Shown: positions 22,049 to 30,040 of the stretch, one piece after another
Layout: every line of letters begins with the position of its first letter
Position numbering within the stretch: the stretch's first letter is position 1
NCBI RefSeq assembly: GCF_001423405.1
Contig: NZ_LMNS01000014.1
Location: 1 to 39,887 of the forward strand
DNA: 39,887 nucleotides
Origin: Methylobacterium sp. Leaf123
GTDB lineage: Bacteria; Pseudomonadota; Alphaproteobacteria; Rhizobiales; Beijerinckiaceae
Direction: 5' to 3'
The notes under the pieces: model-generated
Seen by the model: the letters and a program-made list of their open reading frames with translations, nothing else
Told to the model about the DNA's origin: nothing
Database searches by the model: none
Position numbers and translations under genes: made by a program

Positions 22049-22696
22049 TCAGCAGGCCAGAGTTAGACGGTCCTCGACGGCCCGTACGCCAGGGGCCGAC
22101 CACGCTGCCCGCTCGGCGAGCTCACGGTCGCGCCAGACGTCGACGCACCCATCGAGGATGACCTTGTCGCCGTCGACGTGCACGCGGATCGTATCCGGGT
22201 CCTTGGCGCTCCGCCTCAGGGCTGCGAGGATGCGCGACTTCACCTCGGCGGCCTGGGCAGGCGGCTTCACAGAGATGATGTTGACGATGTCTGTGACGCC
22301 GGCCAAGCGCCGCAGCGCCTTATCGACGGCCGCCTTCTGGTGGTAGTAGGGCACGCTCCCCTGAAGCGTGATGCAGCCCCGCTCGACCTTGAGCGTGACC
22401 GAGTCCTCCGGGATCCGCACGTCCCATTCGAGAACCCAGGCGCAGCGCTCGGCCAGGGCTTCGTCGCCGACGCTGGGGTTGTCCGGGTAACGGACCTCAA
22501 TCCGCTCGACCACACCCCGTACCCCGCGGACCCGAAGCGCAACGCGCTCGGCGATGCTTTTCTCGGCGTAGTTCCGGACGTGGCCGGTCAGGGTCACAAT
22601 GCCGTTCTCAACGGTGACGCCGATCTGCGCCGCGTCGATCATCGGGGCGTATTCCAGCTCGTCGAGCACGTGCCTGTGGACGGTGATGTCGTCCAT
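22049..22696 (-). CDS. cytosolic triple-BON-domain protein
   Basis: This 215-residue protein has three BON modules, with cores VTVENGIVTLTGHV, LKVERGCITLQGSV and VHVDGDKVILDGCV, and no signal peptide. Length, domain spacing and end (AAWSAPGVRAVEDRLTLAC) match the paralogue at 17535, so the two arose by duplication. It is co-directional with, and 9 bases before, the alcohol dehydrogenase. The nearest FixK-type box is 160 nt upstream, inside the zeta-subunit gene's 3' end, farther than usual here. Confidence 0.88.
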   Translation of the reverse strand: MDDITVHRHVLDELEYAPMIDAAQIGVTVENGIVTLTGHVRNYAEKSIAERVALRVRGVRGVVERIEVRYPDNPSVGDEALAERCAWVLEWDVRIPEDSVTLKVERGCITLQGSVPYYHQKAAVDKALRRLAGVTDIVNIISVKPPAQAAEVKSRILAALRRSAKDPDTIRVHVDGDKVILDGCVDVWRDRELAERAAWSAPGVRAVEDRLTLAC

Positions 22697-22841
22697 CGCG
22701 CGTCTCCTTGGTTCGGTGGGGGGACTCAGAGGGCCAGCCAGAGCAGCGCCGGCGTCGCCGCCGACGCCGCGACGGCCAGTGTCAAAGGGCTACAGACTAC
22801 CGATGCTCCGGTAGTCGTGGTGTGCGGCAAGTGTGGGCGCC

Positions 22842-23186
22842 TCAGGCGGAGGAGCCTTGATCCAGCGCAAGCCCGACGCGTTGCTCGGCCCGCGCGAGCG
22901 CGGCGCAGCGCTCCATCTCCTTGCGCAAGGCAGGGAGCGTCTCGTCGATACCCGCTGCTTTGAGGTCCGCCCGGAGTTCTGCGATGAGCGTCTCGTCCGC
23001 CGTCAGGACGCCCCGGTCGGTGAAGTCCTCAACGAAGCGGGCGGCGGCCTCCTCCTCTAGCCGCATCCGCTCGCAGGCCCAGGTCGCCAGGAGCAGGTTG
23101 CGCCTGACGCGGGCGCGAAAGCATTGCTCCTCGTCATGGACGAAGCGGTGCTCGAAGGCTTGCTCGCGCTCGTCAAACGTCGTCAT
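22842..23186 (-). CDS. F1-ATPase inhibitor zeta-subunit paralogue (DUF1476)
   Basis: This 114-residue helical protein begins MTTFDEREQAFEHRFVHDEE and continues with RRNLLLATWACERM, the pattern of DUF1476. In alphaproteobacteria such as Paracoccus, DUF1476 is the zeta subunit whose N-terminus plugs the F1 motor and blocks ATP hydrolysis. The copy normally in the genome is a housekeeping gene; this one lies 58 nt downstream of a FixK-type box among stress genes. It could save ATP when respiration stops. The last residues (LALDQGSSA) are encoded across the next FixK-type box. Confidence 0.8.
   Translation of the reverse strand: MTTFDEREQAFEHRFVHDEEQCFRARVRRNLLLATWACERMRLEEEAAARFVEDFTDRGVLTADETLIAELRADLKAAGIDETLPALRKEMERCAALARAEQRVGLALDQGSSA
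22857..22870 (-). promoter_or_regulatory. FixK/FNR-type box TTGATCCAGCGCAA
   Basis: It lies in the last codons of the zeta-like gene, 160 nt upstream of the leftward BON/alcohol dehydrogenase operon. On the gene strand it reads TTGCGCTGGATCAA, identical to the boxes at 15086 and 17448. Confidence 0.6.
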
Positions 23187-23244
23187 GGGACGCCTCCACC
23201 TCTCGGCTATCCGGACATCCTCGGGCCGGCCCACGGAAGAAACC

Positions 23245-23258
23245 TTGAGGCATATCAA
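23245..23258. promoter_or_regulatory. FixK/FNR-type box TTGAGGCATATCAA between divergent genes
   Basis: The right half is perfect and the left half TTGAG. It is 58 nt from the leftward zeta-like start and 98 nt from the rightward DUF6455-like start, so it may serve both. Confidence 0.75.
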
Positions 23259-23356
23259 GGCCCCGCCTGACGACGAGGCCACCCTCACGACATGCCCGAC
23301 TGCCCGGCGCCCGCTGCCGCCCGCGCGGAGGCACCAGGAGCCCATCGGAGGCCGCG

Positions 23357-23758
23357 ATGTCAGATTCCACCGACAAGCCCGACCCGTTCGACCCCTTCGG
23401 CATCGTCGCCTCAATGAACGAGTGGTGCTGCCTGCTGAAGGCGGCGCGCGAGCTCAAGGACGTCGACGAGGAGATGATGGAGACGATGCTGGAGGCAAAC
23501 GCGACCAGTCCCGCATCCCTCAGCCCGGAAGCCGCCGTGAAGCTCCGCAGCCTCGTCAGCCTGATGCGAAGCCTGAACCTCGACCCGGAGGCCATCCGAC
23601 GGCGCGACCCGGAAACCTTGCGCGAGCTTGAGACTGCGTGCCTACGCTGCACGGAACGCAGCCGCTGCGCCAGCGAGCTCTGGGCCGGGACCGCCGCCGC
23701 TGCCTACCCGGAGTTCTGCCCGAACGCGGCAGGGATCGACCGGCTGCGCGGTCAATAA
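23357..23758 (+). CDS. DUF6455-like protein with Cys cluster
   Basis: This 133-residue protein has an acidic helical N-part (residues 1-95). Its C-terminal Cys region reads CLRCTERSRCASELW ... YPEFCPNAAGIDRL, with a C-x2-C-x5-C-x17-C arrangement, matching the DUF6455 pattern as I remember it. Four cysteines could bind zinc or an iron-sulphur centre. It has no signal peptide. Its stop overlaps the start of the 74-aa membrane protein by one base, so the two are coupled. A FixK-type box ends 98 nt upstream. Confidence 0.7.
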   Translation: MSDSTDKPDPFDPFGIVASMNEWCCLLKAARELKDVDEEMMETMLEANATSPASLSPEAAVKLRSLVSLMRSLNLDPEAIRRRDPETLRELETACLRCTERSRCASELWAGTAAAAYPEFCPNAAGIDRLRGQ

Positions 23759-23982
23759 TGTACCCGGACGCGCTGAGCCTCGTCCTGGCAGCTGGTTTCA
23801 CGGCAGGCTGCATGGTCATCCATAGCCGCCGTAAACGTGCGGACGACGTCGCCGTTGTCCTGCTCCTGATGCTCATCGGGTTGGTGCACCTCCTCGGTGC
23901 AAGCATCGCGTCACGCACGGATAGGTCCATCGACCTTGTGGCGGCGGCCGAGGTCGCGAGCCGTCATCCACGCCTCGACTGA
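23758..23982 (+). CDS. small membrane protein, 74 aa
   Basis: The protein begins MYPDALSLVLAAGFTAGCMV, with a first membrane helix, then an IHSRRKRADD loop and a second helix (VAVVLLLMLIGLVHLL). It resembles the protein at 29072 (shared FTAGC-x-x-IH and R-R-x-AD), so the window has two paralogues. No function is known. The start overlaps the DUF6455-like stop by one base. Confidence 0.7.
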   Translation: MYPDALSLVLAAGFTAGCMVIHSRRKRADDVAVVLLLMLIGLVHLLGASIASRTDRSIDLVAAAEVASRHPRLD

Positions 23983-23995
23983 CGCCTCGTCCACT

Positions 23996-24009
23996 TTGTG
24001 CTGGATCAA
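23996..24009 (+). promoter_or_regulatory. FixK/FNR-type box TTGTGCTGGATCAA
   Basis: The right half is perfect and the left half TTGTG. It ends 101 nt before the P-type ATPase start. If the ATPase starts at a later codon, the distance would be greater. Confidence 0.65.
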
Positions 24010-24110
24010 GGCAACGGGTTCAGCAGCAGGCAGGATGAACCTGCACTCATCCCCTGACCCGCTTCGCCGCCGTCCGGGTTTGTTGGGAGCGCGTCGGACT
24101 GGGTAATCGG

Positions 24111-26855
24111 ATGGCGAGCGATCAAGTCCATCAGGTTCAGCAGCCAGTACGCGAGCGAACTGCGGCGCTCGACGGTTCGCAGGGGATCGAACCGGCAGGG
24201 CTCGACTCGCACGCGGTGTCCGGCAACACCCCGGCCGGAACCGAGAATTCCCATGCACTGGCCGCCGAGACCGTACTGAGGCGTCTCGGAACCTCCCTCC
24301 ACGGGGGCTTGCCGGATGCGGAGGCCCGGGGACGGCTCGCGCGCTTCGGCCCGAACCTGATCGCCACGAAGGAGCGAACCCGGGCACTCGTCCTGCTCCT
24401 GCACCAACTTGCGAGCCCGGTCGTCTATCTGCTGGCGGCGGCCGGTGCGCTGTCGCTCTACTTCGGCGATTGGCAAGAGGCGACCGCGGTCGTCGCCGTC
24501 CTGGTCGTCAACACCGGGCTGGGCTTCTTCACCGAGCTGCGGGCGGTCCGGTCCGTTGAGGGATTGCGGGCGCTCGGGACGCGCTCGGCCCGCGTACGTC
24601 GCGACGGGCACGTCCGGGTGCTTGCCGCCGAAGTTCTCGTGCCGGGCGACGTCGTGCTGATCGAGGGTGGCGATGCCGTCCCGGCCGATATCCGGCTGGT
24701 CGAGGCGTCTAACCTGGGCGCGGACGAGTCCGCCCTTACGGGCGAGTCCGTACCGGTGGAGAAGTCTGCGGACCCGGTCGCCGCGGACGCGTGCCTCGCC
24801 GAGCGCTCGTCGATGCTGTTCCGGGGCACGCTGGTCACCCGCGGCAGCGGCACGGGCGTCGTTGTCGCGACCGGCTCGGGAACCGAGCTCGGCGGCGTCT
24901 CGCGTCTCGTTGAGCAGGCGGAGCCTGACAGATCGCCCTTGGAGCGCCGCCTGGAACGCCTGTCCGCCCAGATGGTCTGGGTCGTCCTGACGATGACCGT
25001 CTTGCTCGCCGGCCTCGGCGTGGCGACTGGCAAGGACCTCCGCCTCATGACAGAGGCCAGCATCGCACTAGCGGTCGCGGCCATTCCGGAAGGCTTGCCC
25101 ATCGTGGCGACCCTGACGCTCGCGCGCGGGATGTGGCGGATGGCGCGCAGGAACGCACTGATCGAGCGCCTCTCCGCCGTCGAGACGCTCGGCGCCACCA
25201 CGGTCATCCTAACGGACAAGACGGGCACGCTCACCGAGAATCGGATGACGGTGCGGCGATTGTCGATGCCTTTCGGCGAACAGGATCCGGCCGAGCGAGG
25301 CTCCGGCACCACTCCCGAGGCAGAAAGGCTGCTCCGCGTCGCGGTGCTCTGCAACGACGCCTCTCTCGGGCCGGGTTCCGAACATGGTAGCGGCGACCCC
25401 ATGGAACAGGCGCTGCTCCGGGCGGGACGGTCAGCCGGGCTGGACCGCGCGGCACTCCGGCGCGACCTGCCGCTCGTGCGGAAGCACGCCTTCGACGCGG
25501 GTACCCGCATGATGGCCACGGTCCACGCATGCGGACCGCGCTACCTGGTAGCGGTCAAGGGCGCCCCGGAGGCGGTGCTCGCCGCTTCGCGGCGGACCGG
25601 CGACGAGGAGCGCGACAGGCCGCTCGACGACGTCGCCCACGACCTCTGGCGACGCCGCGTTGAGGAGCTGGGCGCGCAGGGATTGCGGGTTATCGCCTGT
25701 GCCGAGAGGATGGTGGGTGACGCGGGAACCGACCCCTTCGAGGAGCTCACGTTCCTCGGCTTGGTCGGACTGGAGGACCCCGCCCGGGCGGATGTGCCGG
25801 AGGCGGTGGCGGCCTGCCGGGACGCGGGCATCCACGTCGTCATGGTCACCGGCGACCACGCCGTCACAGCTCGCAGCATCGCCCAAGCGGTCGGGATCGT
25901 AGGCCCTGAAGGCCGGGTCATGGAGGGCGGAACCGTCCACGAAGGTAAGGACGGCCTTCAGGGCATTGCGGTTTTCGCGCGGGTGAGCCCGGCCGAGAAG
26001 CTGTCGCTGGTTCGGGCGTACCAGGAGCGAGGCCAAGTTGTCGCCATGACGGGCGACGGCGTCAACGACGCCCCGGCCCTAAGGCAGGCGGACATCGGTG
26101 TCGCGATGGGCCGGCGCGGCACCGACGTAGCGCGCGAAGCAGCCGCAATGGTCCTCCTCGACGACGCCTTCCCGACCATCGTCGGGGCGATCCGTGAGGG
26201 GCGGGTCATCTTCGACAACATCCGCCGCTTCGCTGCCTACCTTCTGGCCTGCAACCTGAGCGAGGTAATGGTTGTGGGACTCGCGGTCCTGTCGACGCTG
26301 CCGCTGCCCATCCTGCCGATGCAGATCCTCTACCTCAACGTCGTCACCGACGTGTTCCCGGCCTTCGCGCTGGCGATGGGGGAAGGGCGGGACCACATCC
26401 TCCAAAGACCGCCGCGCGACCCGAGGGAGCCCATCCTCGGTCGCCCGCAATGGGTCCGGATCGCCCTGCACGCAGCCATCATGACAGCGGCGACCTTTGC
26501 AGCCCTGCTCGTTGGCGAGTTCTGGCTCACCCTCGACCGCGCATCCGTCGTGACGGTCACCTTTCTGACCCTCGCCTTCGCCCAGCTCTGGCAGGTGTTC
26601 AACATGCGGGCCTCCGGCTCGCAGCCCTTCCGCAACGAGGTCACGCGCAACCCGTGGGTCTGGGCGGCCCTGCTCCTGTGCACGGTGCTGCTCGTCGGAC
26701 CGGCTTACGTGCCATCACTCGGTGCCGTGCTCGGCCTGGTCCCGCCCGACCTGGGCATGTGGGTGTTGATCCTCTCAGCCAGCCTCACGCCGCTCCTGCT
26801 CGTCCAACTTGGGACGATGGTCGCAGGCATGCGGAAGCACGACGGCCAAGCCTGA
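24111..26855 (+). CDS. P2-type (Ca/Mn-like) cation-transporting ATPase
   Basis: This 914-residue P-type ATPase has an actuator TGES (about 210-213), the M4 ion motif PEGLP (326-330), a phosphorylation site DKTGTLT (Asp369), hinge TGDGVNDAP, and M6 NVVTDVFPAFALA. It also has a C-terminal four-helix block. PEGLP and the M6 N-x-x-TD pattern are SERCA-like, so it probably exports Ca2+ or Mn2+. Mycobacterial CtpF, a DosR dormancy gene, is of the same class. The first about 45 residues are a polar extension before the usual N-domain; the start has a weak ribosome site. A FixK-type box is 101 nt upstream. Confidence 0.9.
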   Translation: MASDQVHQVQQPVRERTAALDGSQGIEPAGLDSHAVSGNTPAGTENSHALAAETVLRRLGTSLHGGLPDAEARGRLARFGPNLIATKERTRALVLLLHQLASPVVYLLAAAGALSLYFGDWQEATAVVAVLVVNTGLGFFTELRAVRSVEGLRALGTRSARVRRDGHVRVLAAEVLVPGDVVLIEGGDAVPADIRLVEASNLGADESALTGESVPVEKSADPVAADACLAERSSMLFRGTLVTRGSGTGVVVATGSGTELGGVSRLVEQAEPDRSPLERRLERLSAQMVWVVLTMTVLLAGLGVATGKDLRLMTEASIALAVAAIPEGLPIVATLTLARGMWRMARRNALIERLSAVETLGATTVILTDKTGTLTENRMTVRRLSMPFGEQDPAERGSGTTPEAERLLRVAVLCNDASLGPGSEHGSGDPMEQALLRAGRSAGLDRAALRRDLPLVRKHAFDAGTRMMATVHACGPRYLVAVKGAPEAVLAASRRTGDEERDRPLDDVAHDLWRRRVEELGAQGLRVIACAERMVGDAGTDPFEELTFLGLVGLEDPARADVPEAVAACRDAGIHVVMVTGDHAVTARSIAQAVGIVGPEGRVMEGGTVHEGKDGLQGIAVFARVSPAEKLSLVRAYQERGQVVAMTGDGVNDAPALRQADIGVAMGRRGTDVAREAAAMVLLDDAFPTIVGAIREGRVIFDNIRRFAAYLLACNLSEVMVVGLAVLSTLPLPILPMQILYLNVVTDVFPAFALAMGEGRDHILQRPPRDPREPILGRPQWVRIALHAAIMTAATFAALLVGEFWLTLDRASVVTVTFLTLAFAQLWQVFNMRASGSQPFRNEVTRNPWVWAALLLCTVLLVGPAYVPSLGAVLGLVPPDLGMWVLILSASLTPLLLVQLGTMVAGMRKHDGQA

Positions 26856-26891
26856 CCGCCAGGAGATGCCCCCGCCGCCACGCACCGGGCC

Positions 26892-26905
26892 TTGCGCTGG
26901 AGCAA
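26892..26905 (+). promoter_or_regulatory. FixK/FNR-type box TTGCGCTGGAGCAA
   Basis: It differs by one base from the boxes at 15086 and 17448 (AGCAA for ATCAA). It stands directly before a USP fragment and seems to be the retained promoter of a deleted gene. Confidence 0.55.
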
Positions 26906-26919
26906 CGCGGAATGCTTCA

Positions 26920-27179
26920 ACCACGCGAGACTGGGAACAGCGAAGCCATTCGCCGAGTTCGTGCCGCACCTTGCTCGCCACGGCGTGAACGTGTCGGTGA
27001 ACGTCCTGCCGGTTGCCGGCGACGTCGCCGAGACCCTCCGCACACAGGTCGGCCTGTTTCGAGCGGAGATGCTGGTGATGGGTAACTACCGGCATTCCCG
27101 CCTTCAGGAGTGGTTCCTCGGGGGCGTGACCCAGTCGCTGCTTTCGCGCAGTCCCGTGCCGCTGTTCCCAGCCCATTGA
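26920..27179 (+). pseudogene. C-terminal fragment of a universal stress protein
   Basis: The frame gives AEFVPHLARHGVNVSVNVLP, then LRTQVGLFRAEMLVMGNYRH and the end PVPLFPAH. This matches the last third of the USP at 33703 (AEFAPHLARHGVSVSVNDLP, LRSQAGLFRADMIVMGAYRH, PAPLFLDH). No ATG or ribosome site fits the frame; it simply opens just after a FixK-type box. A deletion seems to have removed the promoter-proximal two thirds and left the box next to the tail. The left limit is approximate. Confidence 0.8.
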
Positions 27180-27219
27180 CCGAACGGGCCGCGTGGGCGT
27201 CAGCCACGGGGGCATTGCG

Positions 27220-27456
27220 TCAGCAGCCTCGGCAGACGCCACCAAGCGACTTCTTCACCTTGCGGTCCCATTCCCTGCTCCGCACGTCGCCCTCCCCAGT
27301 GACCCTGTTCGGGCTGGTCGCCTCATCCGCGCGCCCCGCAGCCGCGCCCTCTATGCCGGTACGGACCGATTCGGGTGTGGGCTGCCGGTGGGCCGGGCCT
27401 GCCCAGGCAGGCGCGCAGAGTACCAGCAAGGCTGCGATGACGATGACATGGGGCAT
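27220..27456 (-). CDS. small exported protein, 78 aa
   Basis: The protein has a signal peptide (MPHVIVIAALLVLCAPAWAG) and a charged, flexible mature part ending in Cys-Arg-Gly-Cys. An AGGAGG site sits just before the start at 27456. It begins 10 bases after the cupin gene stop and is probably co-transcribed with it. I do not recognise the family; the paired C-terminal cysteines could form a disulphide or bind a metal. Confidence 0.6.
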   Translation of the reverse strand: MPHVIVIAALLVLCAPAWAGPAHRQPTPESVRTGIEGAAAGRADEATSPNRVTGEGDVRSREWDRKVKKSLGGVCRGC

Positions 27457-27466
27457 CGGCGCCTCC

Positions 27467-27949
27467 TCAGTACGGGGTTCCGTCCTTGTGTGTGAACCGG
27501 CGCTCGCCGTCTGGACCCGGACCACTTTCCAGGTCGTCGGCTGGGTAGATGACCGTGTCGTCGGGCGCGCGGTCGCCGACTTCCAAGAAGACAACGTCCG
27601 TGTCGGTCAGGTTCTGGAGGTGGTGGGCCGCCCCGTCGGCGGGGAACCCGGCGCACATGCCTGGGGCGAGCTCCATCTCGCCGTCGTCGGTGACAAGCGT
27701 GGGCCGCCCTTCGAGCACGTAGACGAACTCATCCTGACGCGTGTGGCGATGGTGCAGCGACGACACCGCGCCGGGTAGCACCCTGGTGAGGTTCACGCCG
27801 AGGTTCTTCAGGCCGAAGACGTCGCCGAGAGGGTGCTTCACCCGGCCCCGCAAATGACCGGCAAAGGCCCCGGGATAGTGGCTGGGCACAGGCCGCGGTG
27901 CGGCTTCGGCAGCGGGGATGGCGATCACGCCCTTGAGCACATCCTGCAT
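27467..27949 (-). CDS. cupin-domain protein
   Basis: This 160-residue protein has both cupin motifs. Motif 1 reads GAVSSLHHRHTRQDEFVYVL followed by EG (His67, His69, Glu74). Motif 2 reads GMCAGFPADGAAHHLQN (His109). The metal ligands are complete, so it should hold Mn, Fe or Zn in a small beta-barrel. Such single-cupin proteins act as isomerases, dioxygenases or sugar/small-molecule binding proteins; nothing here tells which. The start at 27949 gives the usual length. No FixK-type box is seen upstream. Confidence 0.85.
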   Translation of the reverse strand: MQDVLKGVIAIPAAEAAPRPVPSHYPGAFAGHLRGRVKHPLGDVFGLKNLGVNLTRVLPGAVSSLHHRHTRQDEFVYVLEGRPTLVTDDGEMELAPGMCAGFPADGAAHHLQNLTDTDVVFLEVGDRAPDDTVIYPADDLESGPGPDGERRFTHKDGTPY

Positions 27950-28024
27950 CTTGGCTCTCCCATAGTCTGGTCCAGGGCACCGCATGGCGACGCGGCTGAA
28001 CGGTGGTTGGCGCCTCCCGGATCG

Positions 28025-28240
28025 TCACGGGAGCACGGTGACGCGCAAGCGAGGCGGCCGGCTGACCGGCTCGGGTTTCGCGACGCCAGACTGGATCGCG
28101 TCGGCCCGCCGGACCGCAAGTTCTACCTGCGCCGCGACCGCCGTTTCCGAGTAGGGGAGCCGCGATGCCAGATCCGCGGCGACCAGCACGGCGGTGGCGA
28201 CGAGGAAACCCTGACAAGCTCGGCGTGTCCCTCGCGACAT
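28025..28240 (-). CDS. small membrane-anchored or exported protein, 71 aa
   Basis: MSRGTRRACQGFLVATAVLV has an N-terminal basic region and one hydrophobic stretch (about 10-25), then a charged tail rich in Arg and Val. A GAGGGAGAG site lies just before the start. It follows the fixK-like gene by 26 bases in the same direction, so the two are probably co-transcribed. Function unknown. Confidence 0.55.
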   Translation of the reverse strand: MSRGTRRACQGFLVATAVLVAADLASRLPYSETAVAAQVELAVRRADAIQSGVAKPEPVSRPPRLRVTVLP

Positions 28241-28266
28241 GGGCCTCTCCCTCTTTGGCGGGCCGC

Positions 28267-28950
28267 TCAGTCCTCGACCATGCGGCGGAGCTTGACGCGG
28301 CGCAGGCTGAGCTGCCGGCCGCCGGGGCGCTGAAGCGCGCCGTCCTCTTCGAGCTGCGAGAGGGTGCGCGACACGGTCTCGATGGTCAGCCCGAGGTAAT
28401 CGGCGATGTCGCGGCGCGTCATCGGCAGGGCGAAGGTCCCGCTGCCGCCAAGGCGCTCGTCGACCTCCATCAGGAAGGCGGCCACGCGCTCCGTCGCCGT
28501 ACGGCGCCCGAGAAGCAGGGTGAGATCCTGGGCGAGGCGCAGGTTGTTCGTCGCCATGCCCCAGAGCTGGCAGGCGACCTCGGCACGGTCGGTGGCGGCA
28601 CGCTCGACTTGGCGGCGCTTGAAGATCAGCACCCTGGTGTCCGAGAGGGCCTCGGCGGTATGCCGGTGAGTGTCGCCCTGCTCGAACCCGAATAGGTCGC
28701 CGGGCAGGTGGAAGCCGGTGATCTGGCGGCGACCGTCGCTCAGCACCTTATGGGTGCGGACCGCGCCGCTGACGACCCTGTAGACAAACTCGGCCTCCTC
28801 GCCCTCGCCGTAAACCTCCTCCTCGCGGGCGTAGGAGAAAGGCGTGCCGATGAGATCGGGACAGCCCGCGAACAGGATGCTGCCGTTCACGTTCGAAACG
28901 GGGGCGGGATGGCCGACCGCCGTGTTCGAGGGCATGTGCTCGGTGGTCAT
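28267..28950 (-). CDS. fixK: FixK/FNR-type transcriptional regulator
   Basis: This 227-residue Crp/Fnr protein has a beta-roll domain (about 25-140, with GEEAEFVYRVVSGAVRTHKV and HLPGDLFGFEQGD) and a winged HTH with recognition helix LTIETVSRTLSQLEED. Glu191, Ser194 and Arg195 form the E-x-x-S-R set that reads TTGAT half-sites. It lacks the N-terminal cysteine cluster of oxygen-sensing FNR, as FixK proteins do, so oxygen sensing would come through FixLJ. It is the obvious reader of the boxes in this window. A GAGGAGA site fixes the start at 28950. No box is seen at its own promoter. Confidence 0.88.
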   Translation of the reverse strand: MTTEHMPSNTAVGHPAPVSNVNGSILFAGCPDLIGTPFSYAREEEVYGEGEEAEFVYRVVSGAVRTHKVLSDGRRQITGFHLPGDLFGFEQGDTHRHTAEALSDTRVLIFKRRQVERAATDRAEVACQLWGMATNNLRLAQDLTLLLGRRTATERVAAFLMEVDERLGGSGTFALPMTRRDIADYLGLTIETVSRTLSQLEEDGALQRPGGRQLSLRRVKLRRMVED

Positions 28951-29071
28951 CGCGTCTCTCCTCACCCGTATCGGATGAGCGGAGATTGGACCTGCGCTGG
29001 CCGTAACGAAATTCCGGTCGCTCGCTTAAGTGGGGCCAGTTAAGGGCAACTGCGTAAGCCTGCTGCAGCGC

Positions 29072-29293
29072 TCAGATGTTCGCGGCTGCCACGAGTCCCC
29101 ACGAGTGCATGGGGTCAGACAGCAGGAGGTCATTGCGCGCGGCGAGCAAGGAACCCAACGCGGTGGCGAGGCCACTTGCCAGGAGACTCAGGGCGAGTGT
29201 GAGGGTGTCGGCATGACGCCGCAGGGCGTGGATGAAGGCGCAGCCCGCGGTGAAGGACATGGCCACGGCAAGGGCGACGGGATCGAGGGGCAT
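29072..29293 (-). CDS. small membrane protein, 73 aa
   Basis: MPLDPVALAVAMSFTAGCAF begins with a membrane helix, followed by IHALRRHADTLTLALSLLAS and a second helix. It is a paralogue of the 74-aa protein at 23758, sharing FTAGC, IH-x-x-R-R and the helix-loop-helix plan. A GGAG site precedes the start. It sits between the fixK-like gene and the SPW-repeat gene, all leftward. Function unknown. Confidence 0.65.
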   Translation of the reverse strand: MPLDPVALAVAMSFTAGCAFIHALRRHADTLTLALSLLASGLATALGSLLAARNDLLLSDPMHSWGLVAAANI

Positions 29294-29384
29294 GGCGCCG
29301 CTCCGGAAGGAAAATGGCTTGTCGGCCTACGGTGGCCGTGCCGGACCGGGGCCGGCGCGGCGGTTGATACGGGGTGCTGGTCCT

Positions 29385-29753
29385 TCAGACCGAGCGCGCC
29401 TCGGGCGACACATACAGGCGCCAAAGTTCGAAGGCGGAAAGGGCGGCCACGGCAGGCCCGATCACGACGTGGGTCCACATCGTGGCGCCGGCATCCGCGA
29501 AGCCGAGTGCCCAGGGCGAGACGGCGACCCAGAGGCCGATGGCGAGGTTGGCATACTCCTCCCAGTCGTAGGACTTGCTGATGGCGAGTAGTGCGATGAC
29601 GGCGACGGCCGCGCCGCTGATGAAGGCGTTGCGTGCGGCGGCGGTTTCGGTGGCCAGACCAAGGTACCAGGGCGCCAAGAGAAGGGCGACGCCGAGCAGG
29701 GCGTTGAGCGCGTTCAGGGCCGTGTCTTCGGTACGGTTCTCGATGGTTCGCAT
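29385..29753 (-). CDS. SPW-repeat membrane protein
   Basis: This 122-residue protein has four membrane helices in two repeats. Each repeat carries a signature near the membrane edge: APWYLGLA in the first and SPWALGFA in the second. It is related to the protein at 13675. Function is unknown. The 109-nt distance to the FixK-type box at 29863 is larger than usual, but no other box is nearer on this strand. Confidence 0.85.
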   Translation of the reverse strand: MRTIENRTEDTALNALNALLGVALLLAPWYLGLATETAAARNAFISGAAVAVIALLAISKSYDWEEYANLAIGLWVAVSPWALGFADAGATMWTHVVIGPAVAALSAFELWRLYVSPEARSV

Positions 29754-29862
29754 TGGCTTCTCCTCTCGGAGAGGGCCCTTGCGGCGGAAGCCTCTAGGGC
29801 CCGACGGCAGACGGCCTGCCGCCTTCTAGAGGTGAAGCATCCCGTTCCGATGCACCAGAACA

Positions 29863-29876
29863 TTGACCTGCCTCAA
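29863..29876 (-). promoter_or_regulatory. FixK/FNR-type box TTGACCTGCCTCAA
   Basis: It has the same sequence as the boxes at 12312 and 31328. It is 109 nt upstream of the leftward SPW-repeat gene. Confidence 0.65.
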
Positions 29877-29970
29877 CAAGAACGACGTTCATGGCGCACT
29901 TTTGAGACAACAAACCCTTGATATTGACGACCTTTACGGCGAGTTGCGCTTCAAATCCATCGTTGCTTGC

Positions 29971-29984
29971 TTGATTTGGATCAA
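29971..29984 (+). promoter_or_regulatory. perfect FixK/FNR-type box TTGATTTGGATCAA
   Basis: It matches TTGAT-N4-ATCAA at all ten positions and ends 56 nt before the phasin gene start. Confidence 0.9.
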
Positions 29985-30040
29985 GGCAGAAGTTCTTGAG
30001 CGGATCATGGCTGGGCAAATGCTGAGCGAGGGAGATGCCC

